A stretch of DNA of 64,000 bases, from assembly GCA_020746875.1 (NCBI GenBank), contig JAGTJL010000018.1, forward strand, positions 248,001 through 312,000, written 5' to 3'. The notes beneath the pieces were generated by a model. That model had not been told where the DNA came from, made no database searches, and saw nothing but the letters and a program-made list of their open reading frames with translations. This stretch comes from Rhexocercosporidium sp. MPI-PUGE-AT-0058. Taxonomy: Eukaryota; Ascomycota; Leotiomycetes; Helotiales. This document shows, in pieces, positions 1 through 10,639 of the stretch (within the stretch, counting starts at the first letter, position 1; every line of letters begins with the position of its first letter). A program made the position numbers and the translations under genes.

Positions 1-1489
1 TAAGCCTGTGAAGGTGTGAGTCGCTGCTCTGGAAGCCAGCAGAGAAAGCTAGATATGAAGTCCAGAAAATCATCCTTGTCATCTCCAGTCAGGGCCCTGG
101 CAAGAGATTGCAATTTTTTCTCATGGGGTAGTGGAACAGGTCCATTCCATGTGCCTAGAAAAGGTTAGGACAGCAAGGTGAAGGTGGTTTGAGACCTACC
201 GTCGATACTCCAGTACTTGCTTGTTTCCTTGCTCCTTTTGAGGAACTCAGTTGGTGGCGGACCAAGAAGCGCAGTCATTACTGCAAGGTGGTAGGCGTTA
301 TTTAGCTCCTCTGATTTATTATCATAAGTACGGAATAGACTTTCTCGTTCAAGCAAGTCCCAGGCCTAGCGTGAACGAAGAGTTAGCTAAAAGAAGGAGT
401 GATATCACAAAACGGCAGAAGGGAATGGATTTATACTAAGAGACCTAAACCCCACATATCCACAGAATTGTCCCATTTCATGTTGAGAATAATCTCGGGC
501 GCCCGATATGACATTGGCATAGCATTTCCAAACCGTTCTTTGCCGATACGTGCTTGCCCTAGGTCGCAGAGAGCCAGAGGGCCCGCACCTCCTAGCATAT
601 ACCGCGAAACGTAGGTAAAGGTATCGCCAACGCGCTTCCTCGCAGAAGGAGTACGAATCTCGTCCTCTTCTACAGTGGAGAGGATTGAATCGTCTGTAAT
701 TGCGATAAGTAGATTGTCTGAGTGGAGGTCTTATCATTTGTTAGTTAAAAGGCTAATTTCTGTATGTCGCTAGGGGTTAATGCGAACTTACCTGTGTGGA
801 TTACGTCTGCATCGTGGAGGAAGTTTACTCCATAAGTACTTGGTCTAAAAATGACTTTACAAGACTTTGCTCGAATATGCTATCCGGCTGCATTTATTGG
901 AAGGTTCTTAAACTCATGCCTAGAGGTGTCATAACGAAACAGTTGTGTCTGCCATTACGGCTCTTTATCTTGAATGAATTTTCATGCCGTCGAACGTAAA
1001 GCCGACCTGAGTGCTCGATGGTGACGCCAGCCAAGTGCTTATAGACTTCTAATTCTCGATTATGTTTCAAAGTATTAACATGCAGTTTAATTATCCAGTA
1101 TGACTGCTCTCTTAATCGAAGTCGAGGTGTTTAGTAAACAAATAATAGAATTTCAAAAGGGGAAATAAGTACCTTAGATCACGACATAACCACACATTCG
1201 AGCTTGTACCATAGCCAACTTTCGTAAGAACCTGATAGCGGTCCTTTAAGACCTCACCAATCCGCATAGGATAATAGTGATTACAGTTGTAGAACGGAAG
1301 TCGCTCCTCTTCTACCATTTGTGACGGATCAATGGCTTTAAACCCGGTTGACTGGAACTCACGTGGTGGGGGTACCGTCTTTTCAGTAGAGAATTGCCGC
1401 GAAGTCATGGTAAACCCCAGTAATCGAGTAGATGAATAGAGGAACAACCGCAGGGATGCAAACCGACACAAGTGGCGTCCGGCATACAT
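1..1489 (-). pseudogene. SRPK-like serine/threonine protein kinase, decayed, continues past left edge
   Basis: Read on the minus strand, the exons give a nearly complete SRPK-type kinase. There is a start Met with a basic, possibly organellar leader, then YPMRIGEVLKDRYQVLTKVG with a GYGTSSNVWL glycine loop near 1190-1290, NRELEVYKHLAGV near 1050, the catalytic HTDLHSDNLL split by an intron at about 735-790, CDLGQAR in place of DFG, and YRAPEIIL near 500. The C-lobe (LLERESLF, LLGPPP) leads to the window edge. Splice sites at about 1176/1127, 790/735 and 435/365 are consistent. Two lesions break it: a TAA at 894-896 after LRTFQ, and a 1-nt loss near 832-836 where DQVL must switch frame to GVNFLHDADV. 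The family is common and expanded in filamentous ascomycetes; some members phosphorylate SR proteins. Substrate unknown. The kinase assignment is firm; the pseudogene call rests on the two lesions. Confidence 0.8.
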
Positions 1490-2592
1490 TTTGCTGGAGG
1501 AAAATGCTGAGGGGAACGTACAATCCAGCACTGGGGGGGGGGGGGGGGGGGGGGGGGTAATTGTTTGATTATGTAAGTATGCGCTACGAGTAACTTAAGT
1601 CTGGCTTGTGCATAGAGTACTTTTCCCCTACCCCCTAATAATTGTTAAATTGTGCAAAGAACTGGAGCCAGTATGGGCAGCCCCCTAGGGTGTCTATTCA
1701 ATAAATCCGCTGCTGTTCAGCGGCACTCTAATCTTCTACAGCCACCCTTGCGTATACAATAGGCCTGCTTTTGGCTCGTGCATGATGCCGACTCGGGATA
1801 TGTGGCAATGGCCAAAAAGAGAACCAAGGTGCCGCAATGTGTCGGAGATTCACACCCCACAGATAGCCACAGATGGCAGTGAAGCCCTGTGATGAAGGGG
1901 CTTCCTATGCATTCCACAGAGGTAGCTGGCACTTGTTTTCCTGGTGAGAATTTGCTGTATATACTCTAACTGTGGGTTTGCGAGTGTCGACGGTAACCTC
2001 GAAAGCGACTGCGACTCGATCTCGGACTGTCCTTAGGGCCCGATAGTTCACGCGCGGCTCTGGTTATAATGGTAACATTCCCAGGGGTCAATGCAATGCC
2101 TTCAATATAAGACGTATTATATGATATGCCGACGATCATAAACGTTTATTCGGGGCATATTTTCTAAGACTGCCGGGACCTCGATGTATGTGGAGAAGCG
2201 AGGGGGGCGCAGCGCCACGATGGGTCAAACGTCACAACAGGCGAATGAGAGCTCACGGAATCCTCTTTTTAAACATATACGACCCCTGTGCAGATCCAAG
2301 CGACACCCCGGTCATGCGAAAAACAATAACAGTGTCAAGACCGGGGATAATAAACGGATGATAGGTAGGCGCTTGCAGTTTATGATTGGTTGCCAACGAT
2401 GCCGTACAACATTATCATATGCGTACTTGATCTTTACCTTTGGACCTCGGACGTTCCATTGAATAAGTCAAATCCTCAAGGAAACTTTTTCTCGCCTCGT
2501 TCCCGTCTGGATAAAGAAGTGCGCTTCGACGTTCAAGTATCGGGGTAAGTAACGCTTCCTCAAGATTAGCCAATGATCAGTGCCACATCATT
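1490..2592. other. Gene-free stretch with a G homopolymer
   Basis: I recognise no gene here. The open frames are short and unlike any family I know. The only landmark is the G25 tract at 1533-1557, reported separately. Composition is ordinary, not the AT-rich type seen further right. Confidence 0.5.
1533..1557 (+). repeat. G25 homopolymer
   Basis: An uninterrupted run of 25 G lies just upstream of the kinase start on the minus strand. Such tracts slip during replication and sequencing, so the exact length may not be reliable. Confidence 0.9.
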
Positions 2593-3140
2593 ATGCTTAA
2601 ACTCTGCCTACAATACTATTCTACCTCGGACGTTACATCATCTCATCAGTGCCCCATTTGTCCTGTCAAAAAGAAAGAGACTACACATCACCTGTTACTC
2701 ACATGCCCAGAGCTCTCACAAGCTCGCCAAACACTCAAAGCAGCCCTCGATATGGAGCTAACCGTCCCTCTCCTCTTCCACTCCAAAGTGGGTATCGACG
2801 CAACACTACAATTCCTCCAAACCACTAAGATTTGCACCAGAAAATGGTCTCTCCATAGAAGAAGAGATGACACAGACGATGAGGACGAAGGGGAGTGAGG
2901 GGAAGGAGCGAAGGGAAGAGACCAGTTGGGCTAGCACAATACCTTTTTACTTTTTGTCAACAAGGGACTGACCCTCATCATTCATCAGTATACAATGCTG
3001 CAAAGCAACGACCAGACCACTCTTGTATACTACTTCTGTTTATTATAACAACCTAGAAACTCCACCAGCCTAGCTGGTGGACGTCCTACGTGCTCCCTGA
3101 GCTCTCATACAGGACGAAAATGGAATAATAATAATAATAA
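2593..3140 (+). mobile_element. 3' end of a non-LTR retrotransposon (Tad-type LINE)
   Basis: The open frame 2593-2898 ends like fungal LINE polyproteins. It has the zinc-knuckle-like C-terminal signature CPICPVKKKETTHHLLLTCP (Cys, Cys, His, Cys), followed by a leucine-rich stretch and an acidic end. About 240 nt of untranslated sequence follows, closing with a (TAA)n tail at 3124-3140. A simple-repeat tail at a 3' end is typical of target-primed reverse transcription. Endonuclease and reverse transcriptase parts are missing, so this is a 5'-truncated copy. It is not visibly RIP-mutated in this part. Confidence 0.7.
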
Positions 3141-3146
3141 CTTATA

Positions 3147-4996
3147 CTACTTTCCGGCCAGGAAGTCGCTAACGGCATTAAGAAGCGCGTCAAAGCCGAT
3201 CAACTCTTGATACCGAAAAATAGTTGCCCTTCTACTGACACTTTCCGGCTCGTCCTTGCGCAATTGCCCGACTCCAGCGTCATTTCCGTAAACTAATGCC
3301 ACGCGATTCTCGCCAGAGCTCGCCTCCCAGGGCACTTCGCCGCTGATGAATTTGATGATATTGTCACTGAACGCCTGTGCCACGGCCATCGTCCGTGTGG
3401 GAAGGAATTCGTCGAAATTCTTGAAGAGAAATGTCACGTCCACAATGTGCGCAGTTTCCCCTTTGAATGGGCCATCCAATAGATTAGGCTCATTCAAGTG
3501 GTAAATATACCTTCTTCCCGGGAAGAATTGTGCAAATACATCGCAGGGAAGATAAAACGAGAGGTCGTTGGCCAGGTGTGAAACTGTATGATACGCCGAG
3601 CCATTGTTTACAGCGTTGGATATTCCATAATCATCAAGCAAGGCAGAGATAGCCGGCTCATAGCCTAGCAGGGCACGATTGAGTGAGTCTGAGAGCTGTT
3701 GCGCCACGTTCGAACCCCGTCCAGTGATGGCACGCACGTATATACTGGCCTGGTTATTCATAGATATTATCAGCCAACGAACTATAAGGAGCGGGGAGCA
3801 CAATGAGATCTGACATCATATTCACAATCACCAAAGACGATTTCCTTGCACCATTCTAGTCCAGGAAGTGCGTGTTGTTGTGTATTTGACCAGTGCTTGG
3901 CTTTCTCGAAACTAATCTGCTCTTTTAATAGGTCATGATCCAAAGCTGGGAGGGAGGATATTGAAGGGGGCGTTTTGAGAAGCAGTTCAAGACTTTCTCG
4001 GTCTTCAATGGCTCGTATCCTGTCGTCTCCAGAGATTCCTTCAAAGCCTTGTGCTTTGCAGAACTCCAGATAAAATTGCTCATGAGTATTCAAGGATACT
4101 AGTCTGCGAAGAAGACAGGATCGGATAGAACGATCATTCGCTGGAATAGCTGTTCTGAACACTGAAGGAGAGTGGTGACAGAAACTTTGGTCATCGATAT
4201 CAGCAAATTATGTCTGGTCAAACTAACCACGTATTGGATATATGCAACCTACCTCCTCCAGCGCTCTGCCCAAGTGCAGTGACTTGATTCGAATCACCTC
4301 CAAATTCTTCAATATGCGCTTTGATCCACTCGAATGCAACCTTCTGGTCCCGAAGCCCGTTGTTGGCTTGAAGTTTGCTCTGCGTAGCTCCTCGGAAGTT
4401 AGAAAACCAAATATGTTTGTACGGTAACTAGAAAAAGTCAGACCACGGAATGTTAGTAACTGCATGCCGGGGCATGCCTACTTGATGACCACCCCAATAA
4501 TAGGGTTCCTAACTCGACTGACCGGCGGACGATTTTAGCTTGGTCATATTGCGGCCAAGTCCCAGAACCAAAGGCTAAGACACCTCCATGAATGAAAACA
4601 AAGACGGGGAGTTTCCTTCCTGCTCTGACTCCATCATGTGGAACGGTGACTGAGAGATTAAGACACTCAGTATCTGACTGTGGTGGGAAGTCTGGGACTG
4701 GCAGGCTGTGTTGGATCAGACCATGCTCTAGCTGACAGCCGTTTGGTGCCAATGGCAACGGGCCTATTTGTATCCGCAAATGTATGTCAGAGCTAAGTGT
4801 GGGAGAGGAGAATATGCCAATCAATCTACCCCAGTTTTCTGGCATTCACGGCACCTGAGGATGTCTGGCCACTGTACAACTTTGGTGTCCCAAATCTGTG
4901 ATCTAATGAACCATACTTGATACCAAGAAACTGCACGACATTGCCACTGGCTAAGCCTTCCAGAACACCCAATGTTGGGTGTTGAAGTCCACTCAT
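3147..4996 (-). pseudogene. Type-B carboxylesterase/lipase, multiple frame breaks
   Basis: Minus-strand exons together spell an alpha/beta-hydrolase of the carboxylesterase type B family: N-terminal LGVLEGLASGNVVQFLGIKYG, the DTECLNLSVTVP motif, the oxyanion-hole FIHGG, the nucleophile elbow GQSAGG (GQSAGG instead of the usual GESAGG), and near the end a GETAHIVDVTFLF segment matching the catalytic-His region. Introns are recognisable near 4477-4430 and after GQSAGGG. The frame fails several times: near 4510 (ELGT to IIGVV), near 4367 (ANFK to NNGLRDQK) and near 3805. Each needs a single-nucleotide change. An intact protein of this family is around 500-550 residues. Start chosen at MSGLQHPTLG, the usual family beginning. 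The family hydrolyses carboxylic esters; the natural substrate cannot be inferred. A LINE tail lies directly beyond its stop codon. Confidence 0.75.
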
Positions 4997-5429
4997 TTCT
5001 AATATCAATGTTGATCTACACACTCTTTGGACCAATACTGCCGAGCAAGGGACCTGGATTTATTAATTCTGAACACGATCCGGGATATTAGTCACATACG
5101 TGACTGTATGACAACAAACTAGTTTTTCTTTTTTAACATTTTCGATTTTATTGGTGAGATAGGTTTTATCGGACCACTCCGATGTAGCAGGGAGCTATTC
5201 GGGGAATTAGAGGTTCTGGCATCCGCGGATCTTCCGCCAAGTGCTACAATTTAACGTAATATTTATATATCATACTATTATAAGCCAGTACATATTCCTG
5301 GAATAGAATTAGGGTAGTATTCCCTTAACTGCTGAACAAAACACACTTTCCATAAGCCTGTAGGAAGCCATGTTTAGTCTTGCACTTTGTCACCTGATGT
5401 GTTCTCGCATTGCGCCGCGGAATATTCTT

Positions 5430-5720
5430 TCACCTTAACGCGTCAATCCTCATTGCGATAACCTCGAAACTTGTCTCATAATCGCTATTGCCAAATCCCT
5501 CCTCGCCCACTGCTTTCATCTGATGTAGCCGTTCAATATTTGACCAGTTGCGCAATCCAATTTGGGTACGGGATGTCCATCTTGTACTCCTCCAGCAGAC
5601 CTCGGCCAGCCTGGGTGAGATTGTGGACGCACTAAACAAAGTAGACGCCTGAACTAGCCTCGCTCACAAACTCTGTCCCATTTGGTTGAATCAAGATTGT
5701 CCCATCTTCATCATCAGTCA
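5430..5720 (-). other. Unrecognised coding-like remnant
   Basis: Two overlapping minus-strand frames look protein-like but match no family I know. One runs through WLTDDEDGTILIQPNGTEF and ends VYFV near 5640. The next frame contains LTQAGRGLLEEYKMDIPYP and ends near 5545. The change of frame suggests an intron or a decayed gene. No start or promoter can be assigned. Confidence 0.25.
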
Positions 5721-5835
5721 GCCATCAGCGAAGGCGGCGGATATGTTAGTGCATTGTTCATCATGCGTCGCTGCGTTGGGACGTGGCGCTGCTTTTTCTC
5801 GACAAAGTATTGACTACCTAACGGGGGCTTTAATT

Positions 5836-6449
5836 CAGTCAACGACTGAATTTTGCATGTAATCTTGCCATATTATAAAATTCAGGCATTGCCTATATTA
5901 TTTTGCTTACTTTTAATACCGAATCGCCGTAGCAGGGGTAAGGCAAGGGCAAGGCAGATTCCGTCAAAGCGTAAACGTTATAAAATAACACTCGGAACGC
6001 TCGGAGATTACAAGAAAGACGGTCCAAAAAGAAAAAAGTCGTGAGAGGGAAAAGTCGTGAGACAAGGAAGTCGTAAGAGAAAGAAATCGTAAGGGAAGAA
6101 ATCGTAGAGAGGAAAAACAAGCTCGTGGAATAGAGATACATTAATACAAATAATATATTAGAAGTAAAAAAGAGATACTTACAAACGAACTTACGTGATA
6201 AACATACCTTAGGTATTGTAAAAGTGTAAAGGTGTAAAAGTGTAAAGTGTGAAAGACGGACAAAAGGGAAATACACGTACTAAGGGCTAATCTCACTTCA
6301 GATTTCGGAGAAAGCCTGAATTCTAGTTATATTAGCCGTAAATCAAAAGAATTTAATTAGAATCGTGAAATCTGGCCTTCTAAAATTCAGTCAAATCATG
6401 AAAATTCAAGCATTTTAAGTAGGATTTAGTAAAATTCAGTCAATGCCTG
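5836..6449. mobile_element. Candidate MITE with imperfect terminal inverted repeats
   Basis: The left end (5836-5856, beginning CAGTCAACGACTGAATTTT) and the reverse complement of the right end (6449-6429, beginning CAGGCATTGACTGAATTTT) match at most positions. Related copies of AAATTCAGGCATT/AAAATTCAGTCAA lie just inside both ends (about 5878 and 6381). The right end abuts a TA; the left flank is TT. The roughly 610 bp interior has no coding sign, only degenerate repeats such as AAGTCGTGAGAG at 6025-6115 and GTGTAAAAG at 6215-6255. The CAGTCAA-type end recalls pogo/Tc1 elements. This is inferred from ends alone. Confidence 0.45.
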
Positions 6450-6472
6450 TACAGTACTTTAAACAGACAATG

Positions 6473-6492
6473 CCCCCCCCCCCCCCCCCCCC
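6473..6492 (+). repeat. C20 homopolymer followed by ACCCCC
   Basis: A run of 20 C is followed by A and CCCCC, just downstream of the MITE candidate and 170 bp upstream of the glucanase start. Like the G25 tract at 1533 it is slippage-prone. Confidence 0.9.
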
Positions 6493-6662
6493 ACCCCCAA
6501 AAAAACCCCTGTTGGGTTAGCGCGGTCCAGGTGTTGATATCTGGGCAATGCCCTGGTCTCCTCTTCCATTTCCTTGTCCTTCACCACTTCTATCCGTTTT
6601 GACTCTTCATGTCATTTGTTGGCTCTTTTAATTGTCTGCGCGACATCTTTCCACTTCGGAAA

Positions 6663-9511
6663 GATGAATTTCATTCTTTTGGCGTTTGTCCTTTTGGGCG
6701 CGAAGCAAGCTACCGCAGCAGTAAGCAATTCCTCGGAGGCCTCATCCCTAGCCACATGGTCAACTTCATCTCTGGGACCCACCGTCACGACCGCTTCGTC
6801 TACTGGAAGCTCGTCGACTACTCTGGGAAACTCCTCAACTTCAAGGACATCCTCCGCTACTACATCGTCTACAGCAATACCGTATTGTATGAAATCTAGA
6901 CAGAGCCTCGGGTGCTGTGGCAAATCAGACTGACAACCTCACAGGGCTGGAACAGATTAAGCATCAGGGACTTTCTCCTCTCAATCCTAGTCCAGCAAGC
7001 TATCAAGTGTTTCGAAATGTCAAGGACTTTGGAGCCAAGGGTATGTATGATACAGCATTCTAAAGAAGAGAAATGCTGACATGTTCAAGGTGATGGCGTT
7101 ACAGATGACACTGCTGCAATTAACAATGCAATGAAGTTCGGAGCGCGATGTGCACCTGGAACTTGTCAATCAACAACCACGACCCCTGCAATTGTGTACT
7201 TTCCTTCTGGTACTTATCTGATTTCGTCTTCAATCATCGACTACTACTTTACGCAAATCATTGGAAACCCAAATGGCCTTCCGGTCTTGAAAGCTACGCC
7301 CAAGTTCAACGGCTTTGGTCTAATTGACAGTAATCCATATGGACCTGGTGGAGTACTGTCTTATGGTTCAACGAACGTGTTCTTCAGGCAAATTAGAAAC
7401 CTCATCTTCGATATGACTGCTATACCCGCTGGCAATTCCACGACTGGTATCCATTGGCCAACATCACAAGCTACAAGTCTGCAGAACTGCGTTTTCAAGA
7501 TGAGCGACGCCGCTGGGACCCAACACCAAGGACTATTTATTGAAAATGGTATGCTATCACATGTCTTGAACAGACTTGAGTACTTACATCTACAGGTTCT
7601 GGTGGATTTATGAATGACTTGGTCTTCTATGGTGGCCTGAGCGCTGCTGTTTTTGGTAACCAACAGTTTACAGTCAGAAATTTAACATTCTATAATGCCG
7701 TCACTGCAATCAGTCAGATATGGGATTGGGGTTGGACTTACCAGGTAAAGCCATTCAAATTTCGTTGGTTGAGCCCTACTCATAGACTGCCAGGGTATTA
7801 CCGTCACAAATTGCACGACAGGAATCAACATGGCTTCGGGTGGGCGGACTGGCCAAAGTGTTGGTTCAGTGACGATTATTGACAGTACTTTCACGGACAC
7901 CAAAGTCGCTATCTCTACTGCCCACGATGCGACATCAATGCCACTAACAGCTGGGAGTTTGATCATCGAGAAGGTCACCATCAACAATGTTGGCGTTGCG
8001 GTTCAATCCTCCTCGGGGCCTTTGCTGTCTGGAGGCACAACCACCATTGGAGGCTGGGGCCAGGGCCATTCTTATTCACCGACCGGGCCAACAAACTTTC
8101 AGCGAGCCATATCGCCCTTCACCCGACCTTCATCGCTGACCATAAACAGCAAGTACTATACCCGATCGAAGCCACAATACCAAGCCTTACCTCTATCCAA
8201 ATTCGTCAGCGTTCGTACAGTAGGAGCCAAAGGCGACGGAGTCACAGACGATACAGCTGTCATCAACAGTATTCTAAAAGCTGCCGCTATAGCGAAACAA
8301 GTGGTGTTTTTCGATTACGGAATGTACAGAGTCACATCGACAGTGGTAATCCCATCAGGATCGAAGATAGTGGGAGAATCATACTCCACAATCCTTGGAG
8401 CCGGTCCTTTCTTCTCAAATATCACCTCACCGCAACCCGTAGTGTCTGTAGGAACTGCTGGCCAATCTGGTACCGTTGAATGGTCCGATATGATTGTTTC
8501 CACACAAGGCGCCACTGCAGGTGCAATCCTCATTCAGTGGAACCTCGCCTCGACAGCCGGATCGCCCTCTGGGATGTGGGATGTACACACTCGAATCGGT
8601 GGCTTCGCAGGCTCCAATCTTCAGTTGGCCCAATGCCCCACTACACCAACGTCATCAGCAGTCAAGCAGAATTGTATCGCGGCGTTCATGAGCATGTACA
8701 TTGCTCCTTCTGCTTCGTACCTCTACATGGAAAATACTTGGTTCTGGACCGCAGATCATGATATCGAGGATCCAAAACTTACCCAGATCACCATCTACAC
8801 CGGCCGTGGGCTCTACTGCGCTTCAACAGTGGGAGCGATCTGGATGGTGGGAACGAGTGTGGAGCATCATGATCTTTACCAATACCAATTCGCGAATACG
8901 AAGAATATCTACGCAGGTCAGATACAGACCGAGACTGCGTACTGGCAGCCTGTCCCCAAGGCAGGTGTAGCTACTCCGGTGGTACCTGGATGGAATGATC
9001 CGGACTTCACCACCTCATGTGCAAGTGTTGGCGGTAACTGCGCAGCTGGATGGGGAGTGCGAGTCCTCGCCAGCCAGAGCGTTCTGGTTTATGGCGCTGG
9101 ATTGTATAGTTTCTTCAGCAATTACAGTGCTGGTCAGTTTCCCTGTTCTTTTGGACGAAGTTGGCATGTAAGACTTATTTGAAAACTGACTCCATGACAG
9201 CATGCTCCAATCCTATCAACCCGCCTGGAAACGGCGGTGGTTGTCAGACGCGCATCTTTAGCATTGAGGGCTTTACAAGCACGAACATCAATGTGTACAA
9301 TTTGAATACAGTTGGCAGTCAAGAAATGGTAACGAAGAATGGTGTGAACATGGCGAACTTCAGCGACAATGGGAATGTTTACCCGGATACAATTGCGTTG
9401 TTCAAGAGTGGCAGAACTGGCAGGGATTGGACGGAAGAGGGCCTGCTCGAACTTGGGACAATACATTCGGGAAAGAAAATTAAAGTGGGAGGTTCTCTTT
9501 ATATTTCCTAA
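6663..9511 (+). CDS. GH55 exo-beta-1,3-glucanase, secreted; one frame break near the N-terminus
   Basis: A secreted glucan 1,3-beta-glucosidase that would release glucose from beta-1,3-glucan of fungal walls or plant callose. The N-terminus MNFILLAFVLLGAKQATA is a signal peptide, followed by a Ser/Thr-rich linker. Two right-handed beta-helix (pectate-lyase-3 type) halves each open with the same motif, FGAKGDGVTDDTAAI near 7025-7130 and VGAKGDGVTDDTAVI near 8220-8270, as GH55 enzymes do. GTSVEHHDLYQYQF near 8850 carries the conserved Glu proposed as catalytic in the family. Exons are 6663-7040, 7090-7548, 7596-7744, 7794-9132 and 9201-9511; four introns splice in frame. The first exon does not close: PYCMKS near 6890 must change frame to reach DRASGAVANQTDNLTG. 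No good intron spans that point, so a 1-nt insertion (or 2-nt loss) is likely. Either recently inactivated or a sequence error. Confidence 0.85.
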
Positions 9512-9810
9512 AGCACGTTCAAGTAAAATGGAGATATCAAGGGTGACCAAGGGAAAAGTCTATCTTGTTCAAAGCTCATCTGTTATCTTTCCTCTGAAGG
9601 GTTGGTCAGCGCCGTATCGGTTGTAGGCGTTGTCCCTTCCCTCAACCGAGCAAATATCCCCGCAACAGCGAGTTTCTTTCCTGGAGAGTGTATTTGGTTG
9701 TACATCATGGTCAAATTACCCTTCCTAGGACGCAGCCTTTTAGGTTTGTACAGCCATGCCAGATTCCTAGATGGCATGGCACTGATTCTATTCTGCCTTA
9801 TGATGCCGTG

Positions 9811-10600
9811 TGATGATGATGATGATAATGATGAAAGTCTATTCCGCCCGGCTAAGCCTAAAGGGCACTAGTACTATTTACATGGGTTCGATTCCTCTAG
9901 TTCTGCCGTAATCTCGTGATAGCCCTTACGTTCGCTTTAATCGGTTTTTTTTGTTTTAGCCTTTAATTTTACAATTTGACGTAGTCTCGTAGGTTTATTA
10001 ATAGCAAGTGTACTTGGAGATAACTCTTTTAAGTATTTAACGTCTTATCTTTAGCGGTTAAAGTAAGACCTACTAAGTCACGAGGGTACGTAATAAATTA
10101 ATTAAGTAAGAAGAGAAGGAGAAAATAAAAGGAAAAGGGAGACTTAATATAAGTTACGCCTATAACGTCTAAGTTATTATATATTCTACTTTTTTACTGA
10201 GTCGGCCTGTTGCGATAGCGTACTTGATAATAGTCCGTACCGCCTCGATATCGGGTTTCTAATTCAGCGGGTCAGATAATACTTTCCTTCTTAAGTAATA
10301 AAAGAAGCTACCCTTCTTAGTTTCCGTTTGCTTTAATAAGTATTCTCGGTACGTATCTTATAATAAGTAATTAAAGAGGAAGTATTTAATTGTTTCTCTT
10401 GCCTGTTCGCAAGCATATTAATCCGATTCTGTTGCCTTAATACGATATAGATATCCGTTGAGCCGTGCTATGCCCGTCTGTAATTCTACTAGAACGTTTG
10501 CTTCCTTTCTTTTTAAGGCGTCGTATAGTACGGGTATATCGCCTTAATAACGTTATATTTATTTTCTTCAGGTATTTCCTTATCTATGAATAATGATATT
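9811..10600 (-). mobile_element. RIP-mutated Tad-type LINE, 3' part
   Basis: On the minus strand near 10390-10500, the frame reads LVELQTGIARLNGYLYRI, then KATESD, a stop, YACEQARETIKYFLF. This is the C-terminal CxxC..ET..HFL motif of fungal LINE reverse transcriptases, with stops and Cys/His losses of the RIP type. Downstream on the same strand, the sequence at 9834-9871 (GTGCCCTTTAGGCTTA type) ends in a (CAT)n-like tail at 9811-9833. A related 3' end recurs at 56532-56580 in the opposite orientation. The right limit is arbitrary because the sequence dissolves into AT-rich DNA. Confidence 0.6.
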
Positions 10601-10627
10601 CACGTAATCAACGGAATTACGTGAATA
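10597..10627. repeat. Perfect 12-bp inverted repeat, 7-nt spacer
   Basis: The arms are TATTCACGTAAT (10597-10608) and ATTACGTGAATA (10616-10627). They sit just upstream of the LINE remnant, in AT-rich DNA. They could be an element end or a relic stem; no function can be shown. Confidence 0.7.
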
Positions 10628-10639
10628 CGGAGGACGGGC

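Noticed and set aside
9886..9897. GGTTCGATTCC resembling a tRNA B box
   Set aside because: No A box at the right distance and no cloverleaf can be formed around it.
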